Shown here: positions 1-5,907 of the stretch, in pieces
Layout of the letters: the number at the start of each line of letters is the position of its first letter
How positions within the stretch are numbered: position 1 is the stretch's first letter
From: SP202 sp036339395
GTDB lineage: Bacteria; Planctomycetota; Phycisphaerae; Phycisphaerales; SM1A02
DNA length: 5,907 nucleotides
NCBI GenBank assembly: GCA_036339395.1
Contig: JAYZBD010000044.1
Span: 1-5,907, forward strand
Direction: 5' to 3'
The notes under the pieces: model-generated
Told to the model about the DNA's origin: nothing
What the model saw: the letters and a program-made list of their open reading frames with translations, nothing else
Database searches by the model: none
Translations under genes and position numbers: made by a program

Positions 1-8
1 ATCAGAAA

Positions 9-303
9 TCAGCCCTGAAAATCAGGCTTCTTGACCCTTTGAAGTGGTATGTCCGATAGGTCAGGCGCGAGTGCGCCGATTCTGCCAGACCCAGGAACCA
101 TATTGAAGGATTGCCCACCAACGATCCACCAGCCTTGGCCAGGCTGATCGATCAGGGCCAAACACCGTCTCAGATCTCCACATCCAATAGGAGTTTCGAA
201 ATCTGCATCGGTAGCGGATGGCAACCAGTAGAAGCCCCAGGAACCCTGTCAGGAGCAAATGCATCAGTTTCACTGGCATGCACTCCATATATGGAACCGA
301 CAT
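9..303 (-). pseudogene. Small unrecognised gene after nuoH, apparently frameshifted
   Basis: I do not recognise this gene. A start at ATG 303-301, preceded by a GAGGCGG-like stretch and 24 bases after the nuoH stop, opens a frame with a hydrophobic N-terminal segment (around MHLLLTGFLGLLL). This frame then becomes rich in Trp and Arg and ends at the TGA at 63-61, giving 80 residues, so an intact 80-residue protein is one reading. The neighbouring frame is open from about 248 to the TGA at 11-9 and has a more ordinary soluble composition (for example DLRRCLALIDQPGQGWW). Removing one base from the CCCC run at 235-238 joins the hydrophobic start to this second frame and gives about 97 residues with a signal-peptide or membrane-anchor-like start. 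I therefore infer a one-base frameshift, either real or an assembly error. The frame could also be non-coding. Its position suggests co-transcription with nuoH, but no function can be assigned. Confidence 0.33.
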
Positions 304-327
304 GGCCACACCGCCTCGAATCGGCAA

Positions 328-1524
328 CTAATGGCGAATACCACCGATTTCCTCCTCGGTCGGGCTGAATCGGCTGCTGAGCAATCCAATTCGGTGATTC
401 GGATTTGCCTGCTGAGGCAGGAGAGGAAGCAGCAGCCACACAAGTGCCGCTGATGCCAGGGAGCCCACCCAAAGCCAACCTGTCCATCCCATGAAGACGA
501 AGAACGAGGTCATCAGGAGCAGAAGCAGTCCCAGTGGAATCATTCCTTCCCAGGCAAGTTTCATGAGTTGATCAAATCGAAACCGTGGCAAGGTCCATCG
601 AATCAACATTCCCAGTGCAACCAGCAGGAAGACCTTCCCCAGGACGATGCTGAACTGGATCAATATGAGCAGCAGGCCACCTTCCAGTGGAAGGTCCCAC
701 CCTGTGACTGGATTCAAGGACCAACCCCCGAGGAAAAGCATCGTGAAGAAGGCCGCACCAACGAAGACATGTACGTATTCCCCAAGGAAGAAGAGTGCCC
801 ACTTCATCGAGGAATACTCCGTATGCCATCCCCCTACGAGTTCCTGCTCGGCCTCGGCCAGGTCGAATGGTGCCCGGTTGGCTTCTGCAAGCATGCATAT
901 GAAGAACAGGATGGCAACAAGGGGCTGCTGGATCAGGTTCCACTGGCCATCCAGCTGCTGTTGAACGATGTCCATCGGCAGCAGTGTTCCAGCTGCAAGG
1001 ATGACACACAGCAGTGACAACCCCATCGGGATTTCGTAGCTGATCATCTGGGCTGCTGCTCGAAGTCCCCCCAGGAAGGAGTACTTGTTGTTCGAAGCCC
1101 AACCACCGAGACCGACGCCATAGACACCCAGTGATGCAGTGGCGACCAGGTAGACGATGCCGATGTTGATGTTCGCGCCCATGATTGCAACGGACTCGCC
1201 ATTTGACAGTTGCAACCTGCCGGCCCACGGGATGATTACGAATCCAATGAGCGCAGGGACCGCTGTAAATGCAGGGGCCAGGATGAAGAGCACACGGTCA
1301 ACGCCCCGCGGCATGAAGTCCTCCTTGAGGAACAACTTCACGCCATCGGCAATGGGTTGCAGGAGTCCCATGGGGCCAACGCGGTTGGGACCACACCGAT
1401 CCTGAACCCAGGCACAGATTCGCCGTTCAAGAAGAATGAGATAGGCTGCTGCACCCAGGGCCAGGTGGAGAACGAGAAAGATCACGATCATGGACGTGAT
1501 GAACTGTGGCAGCCAGGGGGGCAT
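328..1524 (-). CDS. nuoH: NADH-quinone oxidoreductase subunit H (complex I, NuoH/ND1)
   Basis: The product is the membrane subunit of respiratory complex I at the junction of the peripheral and membrane arms, where it helps form the quinone site. At 398 residues it is longer than E. coli NuoH (about 325). Family signatures are clear: ERR at 33-35, then CGPNRVGPMGLLQPIADG (44-61) and KLFLKED (63-69), SYEIP (162-166), EANRAPFDLAEAEQELVGG (214-232) and HTEYSSMKWALFFLGEY (234-250). The conserved acidic residues of the loop (E214, D221, E224, E226, E228, E236) are present. I read about nine hydrophobic segments, near 8-31, 77-99, 111-139, 157-181, 197-214, 245-269, 282-308, 324-345 and 348-370. 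The usual count is eight, so the last helix and the polar tail to 398 are additions. The ATG at 1524 has no obvious Shine-Dalgarno. It lies 51 bases after carB and in the same frame, with no stop between the carB TGA and this ATG. No other nuo gene is visible next to it. Confidence 0.97.
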   Translation of the reverse strand: MPPWLPQFITSMIVIFLVLHLALGAAAYLILLERRICAWVQDRCGPNRVGPMGLLQPIADGVKLFLKEDFMPRGVDRVLFILAPAFTAVPALIGFVIIPWAGRLQLSNGESVAIMGANINIGIVYLVATASLGVYGVGLGGWASNNKYSFLGGLRAAAQMISYEIPMGLSLLCVILAAGTLLPMDIVQQQLDGQWNLIQQPLVAILFFICMLAEANRAPFDLAEAEQELVGGWHTEYSSMKWALFFLGEYVHVFVGAAFFTMLFLGGWSLNPVTGWDLPLEGGLLLILIQFSIVLGKVFLLVALGMLIRWTLPRFRFDQLMKLAWEGMIPLGLLLLLMTSFFVFMGWTGWLWVGSLASAALVWLLLPLLPQQANPNHRIGLLSSRFSPTEEEIGGIRH

Positions 1525-1544
1525 TGGGTGTGCAGTGTAGTACT

Positions 1545-1571
1545 GGTTCGGCCTGATGCCAGCCCGGAACC
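1545..1571 (-). other. Possible stem-loop in the carB-nuoH spacer
   Basis: The 51-base spacer between carB and nuoH contains GGTTC (1545-1549) facing GAACC (1567-1571). An inner GGC/GCC pairing extends this to about 8 bp with a small bulge and a loop of about nine bases. No T-run follows on the minus strand, so it is not a convincing intrinsic terminator. As RNA it would sit just downstream of the carB stop and about 20 bases before the nuoH start. It could affect mRNA processing or nuoH translation, but chance is also possible in G+C-rich sequence. Confidence 0.22.
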
Positions 1572-1575
1572 GGAC

Positions 1576-4500
1576 TCAGGGAGATGCGACGGGATCGAGC
1601 CAGGGAGTTTCAACTGCCCGTGGCTCCATCCGACTGCGTGCCAGTCCGGGGAACACATCCTGCATGGCTGCTACGGACCATGTGCCGGCCCGGAGAGCTG
1701 AAATCGCCTGGACAGCTGCAAGAGCCCCCGTCAATGTCGTGATCATCGGTATCCGGCAACGAACAGCCATGGCCCTGATACGACCCTCGTCGGTATCGCC
1801 ACCCTTGCGTGTCGGCGTATTGATGATCAACTGGATCTCGTCATTGGCAAGCTTGTCGAGGATATTTGGACGGGCCCCCTCGGAAATCTTACGGATGAGA
1901 CTCGTCTCCACGCTGTGGCTCTTCAGCAGGTCACGTGTCCCAAGCGTGGCATGCACCCTGAAACCCATTGAAACCAGAGCCCGTGCAACCTCGATGCAAC
2001 CTTCCTTGTCCGAGTCACGGACCGAGAGAAAGACATCACCCTCGATGGGCAATGTCTGGCCAACGGCCATCTTTGCCTTCGCAAGTGCAATGGGAAGCGA
2101 ACGGTCGATGCCCATGACTTCACCGGTTGAACGCATCTCGGGCCCGAGGACGACATCAACTCCAGGAAACTTGTCGAACGGGAAGATCGGCTCCTTGACT
2201 GCATGGAATCCCGTGTCGTCACGCTGTTCGACTCCCAGGGAATCCAGTGAACAGCCCATCATCACCTTCGCCGCAATGCGGGCCCAGGGAATACCCTTGG
2301 TCTTTGCGACAAATGGCACCGTTCGGGATGCACGAGGATTGACCTCGATGACATAGATGGTGTCGTCCTTCACTGCCATCTGGACATTCATGAGTCCGCG
2401 AACCTTCAGGGCACTGGCAAGTTGCTTCGCATCCTCCTCGATGCGAGCCACGATTGATGGAGGAAGGGAATATGGAGGAATCGTGCACGAGGAATCTCCC
2501 GAGTGGACACCCGCCTCCTCGATGTGCTCCATCACCCCGCAGATGATCGCCTGTGGCTCCGTGTCGGAAATAGCCAGTTGATTGGAAGCCGTATCCGCTT
2601 CCGGCGTGAAGTCCGCTACCACATCGACATCCACCTCGACTGCTTCCGACAGGAAGCGGTCGATGAGCACCGGGGCATCGGCAAGTTCCGATACGTCCAC
2701 CGCCGTTCGCATGTACCGAGCCAGGGATTCCTCGTCGAAACAGATCTCCATGCCTCGACCACCAAGAACGTAACTGGGTCGAACAAGCACGGGATACCCG
2801 ATGTCCGACGCGATCACCTTGGCTCCCTCAAGTGAGTAGGCGATGCCGGAGGGTGGCTGCATCAGGCCGAGTTCATCAAGCATGGCCTTGAAGCGGTCGC
2901 GATCCTCCGCAGCATCGATTGAATCAAGCCCTGTTCCGATGAGGGGCACGTGGGCTGCGGCAAGTCCATGGGCAAGATTCAGCGGCGTCTGCCCGCCGAA
3001 CTGCACGATGCATCCCAGCACGTTGCCCGCACGCTGCTCGATCTCGACGCCACCTCCATTGAGACGCTCGATGATGTTCAGCGTGTCTTCGAGGGTCAGT
3101 GGCTCGAAGAAGAGAAGGTCGGACGTGTCGTAGTCTGTTGAAACCGTTTCGGGATTCGAGTTGATCATGACGGATTCGAAGCCGACTTCCCTGCAGGCAA
3201 ATGATGCCTGGCAGCAGCAGTAGTCGAACTCGATTCCCTGCCCGATTCGATTGGGACCGCCCCCGAGAATGACGACCTTCTTCGACTCGCTCAGCCGTAT
3301 TTCGTCATCCGAGATGCGTTCGCCATCAAGTTCAAACGGTATTTCATAGGTCGAGTAGTAGTAGGGAGTCAGTGCCTCGAACTCCGCGGCACAGGTATCC
3401 ACGAGCTTGTAGACCGGCTCGATTCCAAGTGACTTCCGGTGATCGCGAACTGCCAGGATCGTCTCCGTCCGGATCGACCCAAGGTAGATCTGTGCAAGTT
3501 GTGGATCGGAATATCCAAGCTGCTTCGCCCGCGCAAGAACATGGGGCGGTACATCTTCGAGGCTCGTGTAGGCAAGGAGCACGTCCTCGAACTCGACAAG
3601 CTGCTTGAACTGGTCCAGGAACCAGGGGTCGATGCCGGTCAGATCGTGGATCCTCCCCTGGGTCCAGCCCGCCTTCATCGCGTAGCGGACGTAGTAGAGC
3701 CGGCCCTGGCAGGGCACGCTGAGCTTCCTTGAAATCGTCTCTTCCTCGATCGGCCACGCATCCGCGTCGCCCCTCTGTCCGGCAAGCCAGAGGTCATTGG
3801 CATCGAGTCCGAACCCGAATCGCTTGACCTCCATCGAGCGGATGGCCTTCTGCAGGCTCTCCTTGAATGTCCGGCCAATGCTCATGGCTTCACCAACCGA
3901 CTTCATCTGCGTCGTCAGTGTCTCATCCGCCTCCGGGAACTTCTCGAACGTCCAGCGGGGCATCTTGGTCACGACGTAGTCGATCGAGGGTTCGAAGCAC
4001 GCGGACGTCGTCCCCGTGATGTCGTTGCGCAACTCGTCAAGCGTGTACCCGACGGCCAGTTTCGCGGCGATCCGGGCTATCGGGAAGCCCGTCGCCTTCG
4101 AAGCCAGTGCGGAACTCCGTGACACGCGTGGATTCATCTCGATGACCGTGAAGTCGCCATTTTCAGGGTTGACCGCGAATTGCACGTTGGATCCACCCGT
4201 ATCCACCCCGACGGCACGGAGGATCTCGATTGATGCATCTCGAAGTCGCTGGTATTCGCGATCGGTCAGGGTGAGGATCGGAGCGACCGTGATGGAGTCG
4301 CCGGTATGCACCCCCATCGCATCGATGTTCTCGATGCCGCAGACGACGACGCAGTTGTCATTGCGATCTCGAACGACCTCAAGTTCGTACTCCTTCCATC
4401 CAAGAACGGATTCGTCGATCTGGACCTGGGTGATTCGTGATGCCGAAAGTCCGCGTCGAAGAAGGTCTTCGAACTCCTCGAGGTTGTACGCCACTCCACC

Positions 4501-5049
4501 ACCACTTCCACCGAGCGTGTAGGCCGGGCGGAGAATGGCCGGAAGGCCTACCTCCTTGAGAAAGGCGACTCCGTCCTCGACATTCGTAACGGTCTTCGCC
4601 CTTGGCATGCTCAGTCCAAGGTCCTCGACGATCCTCCTGAACGCTTCGCGATCCTCCGCCCGCTCGATGATCTCCCGGGTGGCGCCGATCATCTGGACGC
4701 CGAACTCCGTAAGCGTTCCATTCTCATCGAGTTCGCAGGCACAGTTGAGCGCAGTCTGCCCGCCAAGCGTGGGCAGCAGCGCATCGATCGGCATGCCATC
4801 GCTCTGCTCACGTTCCAGGACCCTGTGAACAGCTTCGGGGGTAATTGGCTCGATATACGTCCGGTCCGAGAAATCAGGATCGGTCATGATCGTCGCTGGG
4901 TTCGAGTTCACAAGGACAACGCGATAGCCCTCCTCCTGGAGCGCCTTGCATGCCTGTGTACCTGAATAGTCGAACTCGCAGCCCTGCCCGATCACGATTG
5001 GACCCGAGCCGAGAATGAGAATGGTATTGATGTCGTCTCGCCGCGGCAT
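1576..5049 (-). CDS. carB: Carbamoyl-phosphate synthase large subunit (CarB)
   Basis: This cytoplasmic enzyme makes carbamoyl phosphate from bicarbonate, two ATP and ammonia channelled from the glutaminase subunit CarA, feeding pyrimidine and arginine synthesis. The 1157-residue product shows both homologous halves. The first half has LILGSGPIVIGQGCEFDYSG (11-30), LGGQTALN (95-102), the ATP-grasp residues R134, R174 and E220, and IEMNPR (303-308). A linker covers roughly 410-570. The second half has LGGGPNRIGQGIEFDYCC (595-612), FGGQTPLN (684-691), R717, R757, E805 and IEVNPR (901-906). The C-terminal MGS-like allosteric domain, from about 1000, retains the K1054 and INTPT (1076-1080) region; in E. 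coli the equivalent domain binds UMP and ornithine. It is about 84 residues longer than E. coli CarB, with extra segments near 412-441, 572-590, 664-678 and 813-834 and a tail after about 1134. The start was set at ATG 5049 because MPRRDDINTILILG matches the family N-terminus; the frame stays open upstream only as the antisense of plsC. No carA is visible in the window. nuoH follows in the same direction. Confidence 0.98.
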   Translation of the reverse strand: MPRRDDINTILILGSGPIVIGQGCEFDYSGTQACKALQEEGYRVVLVNSNPATIMTDPDFSDRTYIEPITPEAVHRVLEREQSDGMPIDALLPTLGGQTALNCACELDENGTLTEFGVQMIGATREIIERAEDREAFRRIVEDLGLSMPRAKTVTNVEDGVAFLKEVGLPAILRPAYTLGGSGGGVAYNLEEFEDLLRRGLSASRITQVQIDESVLGWKEYELEVVRDRNDNCVVVCGIENIDAMGVHTGDSITVAPILTLTDREYQRLRDASIEILRAVGVDTGGSNVQFAVNPENGDFTVIEMNPRVSRSSALASKATGFPIARIAAKLAVGYTLDELRNDITGTTSACFEPSIDYVVTKMPRWTFEKFPEADETLTTQMKSVGEAMSIGRTFKESLQKAIRSMEVKRFGFGLDANDLWLAGQRGDADAWPIEEETISRKLSVPCQGRLYYVRYAMKAGWTQGRIHDLTGIDPWFLDQFKQLVEFEDVLLAYTSLEDVPPHVLARAKQLGYSDPQLAQIYLGSIRTETILAVRDHRKSLGIEPVYKLVDTCAAEFEALTPYYYSTYEIPFELDGERISDDEIRLSESKKVVILGGGPNRIGQGIEFDYCCCQASFACREVGFESVMINSNPETVSTDYDTSDLLFFEPLTLEDTLNIIERLNGGGVEIEQRAGNVLGCIVQFGGQTPLNLAHGLAAAHVPLIGTGLDSIDAAEDRDRFKAMLDELGLMQPPSGIAYSLEGAKVIASDIGYPVLVRPSYVLGGRGMEICFDEESLARYMRTAVDVSELADAPVLIDRFLSEAVEVDVDVVADFTPEADTASNQLAISDTEPQAIICGVMEHIEEAGVHSGDSSCTIPPYSLPPSIVARIEEDAKQLASALKVRGLMNVQMAVKDDTIYVIEVNPRASRTVPFVAKTKGIPWARIAAKVMMGCSLDSLGVEQRDDTGFHAVKEPIFPFDKFPGVDVVLGPEMRSTGEVMGIDRSLPIALAKAKMAVGQTLPIEGDVFLSVRDSDKEGCIEVARALVSMGFRVHATLGTRDLLKSHSVETSLIRKISEGARPNILDKLANDEIQLIINTPTRKGGDTDEGRIRAMAVRCRIPMITTLTGALAAVQAISALRAGTWSVAAMQDVFPGLARSRMEPRAVETPWLDPVASP

Positions 5050-5061
5050 GGACCGTCTCAA

Positions 5062-5066
5062 CCCTC
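5062..5066 (-). promoter_or_regulatory. Weak ribosome-binding site for carB
   Basis: On the minus strand GAGGG lies 12 bases before the ATG at 5049. This is a little far for an ideal Shine-Dalgarno sequence, but it is the only purine-rich match close to this start and supports the family-based start choice. Confidence 0.35.
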
Positions 5067-5078
5067 GATTCGGTGCAT

Positions 5079-5094
5079 GGTATCCAGCGATACC
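5079..5094. repeat. Perfect 6-bp inverted repeat upstream of carB
   Basis: GGTATC, a CAGC spacer, then GATACC form a perfect dyad 30 bases before the carB start. It overlaps the weak -10-like element read on the minus strand, so it could be a repressor operator. If transcribed, it would instead be a short RNA hairpin in the carB leader. No regulator is identified. Confidence 0.4.
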
Positions 5095-5178
5095 CCAAGA
5101 CTGCAAGGAAGAGTGGTCCTGATCACACGTGGTGGACATCTCCTTGACAGGGCGGCTCTCCTCGTCGAACCTCAGTGC

Positions 5179-5907
5179 ATGAACTGGCTTGGTTGGGCGG
5201 TCTTTGGCATCGTGGCCTGGATTGCTCTCTTGACACTCGTCTACCTGGTCTTCCTCCCCCGTCTGGCACGTGGGCCGGCAGGTGACCCCATTGTCGGGCT
5301 TGCCTGGAGGCTTCTGAAGGTTGCAGTCCGCCTTATTCACCGGCTGAAGGTCACTGGCCTCGAGCACCTGCCAGATCCAGACCAATACGGCCCCCTCGTC
5401 GTAGTCTGCAATCACACGGGATCCATTGATCCACTGCTGGTGTCCTCCCAGTGCCCCTTCATGATCCGCTGGATGATGGGAGATGACCTCATGTGGGATC
5501 GAATGAAACCCATCTGGAAGCGGATGCAGTTGATCCCGGTTGATCGCAAGGGGGAACGGCTTGATGCGCTCCGGGAGGCCCTTCGTACCCTTCGCGATGG
5601 TGGCGCCGTCGGAATCTTTCCAGAAGGGCGTATTACCCTCCCCAGGGGTGAAATCCGTCCATTCTTCGATGGTGTCGGCGCCCTCATTGCCCGCGGCAAG
5701 GCCGACACCCTCCTGGTCTGGATCGAAGGCACCCCCGAGACCAACCACGTTCTCCCGTCCCTCCTAGGCCTGAGCCATGCCAAGGTGCATTTCATCGACC
5801 GTATTCCCTACGACGGGGAACGGGATCCACGCGTAATCGCGGATCGATTGCGACAACGAATCATCGAGGCCAGCGGCTGGAAAGCCAATGAAGAAACGCT
5901 TCCCCTG
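5179..5907 (+). CDS. plsC: 1-acyl-sn-glycerol-3-phosphate acyltransferase-like protein (PlsC family), 3' end cut by window
   Basis: The product belongs to the lysophospholipid acyltransferase family, which at the inner membrane face transfers an acyl chain to a lysophosphatidate-type acceptor, the step giving phosphatidic acid. It is open for 243 codons to the window edge with no stop. Residues 5-27 form a hydrophobic N-terminal anchor. The family blocks occur in order: the catalytic HX4D motif as NHTGSIDP (H79, D84), the PVDR block (120-123), FPEGR (147-151, acceptor binding) and IEGTPE (182-187). Most of the catalytic domain is thus present, and only the C-terminus may be missing. The ATG at 5179 is chosen because the hydrophobic anchor begins right after it. 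It has no clear Shine-Dalgarno; an in-frame GTG at 5113 after an AAGGAAGA stretch is an alternative that would add 22 residues. The exact acceptor lipid cannot be read from sequence, and other members of the family act on different acceptors, so the gene symbol is a family-level assignment. Confidence 0.93.
   Translation, partial: MNWLGWAVFGIVAWIALLTLVYLVFLPRLARGPAGDPIVGLAWRLLKVAVRLIHRLKVTGLEHLPDPDQYGPLVVVCNHTGSIDPLLVSSQCPFMIRWMMGDDLMWDRMKPIWKRMQLIPVDRKGERLDALREALRTLRDGGAVGIFPEGRITLPRGEIRPFFDGVGALIARGKADTLLVWIEGTPETNHVLPSLLGLSHAKVHFIDRIPYDGERDPRVIADRLRQRIIEASGWKANEETLPL

Larger units (their letters stand above)
5050..5178. promoter_or_regulatory. Divergent intergenic region between carB and plsC
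   Basis: The carB (leftward) and plsC (rightward) starts face away from each other, so at least one promoter for each direction should lie in or near these 129 bases. Towards carB, a weak sigma70-like pair can be read: TTGCAG (complement of 5101-5106) and TACCAT (complement of 5077-5082) with an 18-base spacer. Towards plsC, a perfect TTGACA lies at 5144-5149 but no good -10 follows. The spacer also holds the inverted repeat at 5079-5094 and an imperfect dyad centred on CACGTG (5126-5131). That promoters exist here is inferred from gene orientation; the individual boxes are weak. Confidence 0.4.

Noticed and set aside
14..26. CCTGA-AAA-TCAGG short hairpin at the left edge as a terminator
   Set aside because: The stem is only 5 bp, has no following T-run on either strand that makes a convincing terminator, and lies inside the small minus-strand frame.
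111..368. Plus-strand open frame of 85 codons near the left edge, running into the nuoH end
   Set aside because: It is the exact antisense codon register of the minus-strand frame at 9-248, has no good start or ribosome-binding site, and overlaps the nuoH 3' end. I could not exclude it fully, but operon context favours the minus strand.
1556..2356. Long plus-strand open frame of 266 codons opposite carB
   Set aside because: Its Ser/Arg/Thr-rich low-complexity translation is typical of an antisense shadow, and it lies opposite conserved CarB coding sequence. The same applies to the 168-codon frame at 4016-4522.
5050..5748. In-frame 233-codon extension upstream of the carB start on the minus strand
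   Set aside because: It is antisense to the clearly coding plsC gene, and the CarB family N-terminus begins at the ATG at 5049. The open frame is explained by G+C-biased codons avoiding stops on the opposite strand.

Overview
This is a bacterial window of moderately high G+C content with three well-supported genes and one doubtful small reading frame. The lineage cannot be fixed from the sequence. A planctomycete-like bacterium is a weak guess, based on the style of NuoH, a CarB longer than usual, weak or absent Shine-Dalgarno sequences, and a nuoH gene lying outside a nuo cluster. No rRNA, tRNA, CRISPR array, insertion sequence or integration site was seen.

Layout. Two transcription units diverge from a 129-base spacer at 5050-5178. 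The minus-strand unit runs leftwards: carB (1576-5049, large subunit of carbamoyl-phosphate synthetase), a 51-base spacer, nuoH (328-1524, membrane subunit H of complex I), then a short doubtful frame (9-303). On the plus strand, a PlsC-type lysophospholipid acyltransferase gene starts at 5179 and runs off the right edge.

Functions. CarB makes carbamoyl phosphate for pyrimidine and arginine synthesis. NuoH couples quinone reduction to ion translocation in the respiratory membrane. The acyltransferase adds an acyl chain during phospholipid synthesis. These are housekeeping functions with no evident shared pathway, so their adjacency probably reflects genome rearrangement rather than a dedicated system. 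No gene for a NuoH partner subunit and no carA is visible here.

Points worth a second look are modest: the frame after nuoH seems to be broken by a single base in a four-base C run; NuoH carries an extra C-terminal membrane helix and tail; CarB carries several insertions and a C-terminal tail; and the divergent spacer holds a perfect 6-bp inverted repeat close to the carB start. I found no evidence of a novel multi-gene system.
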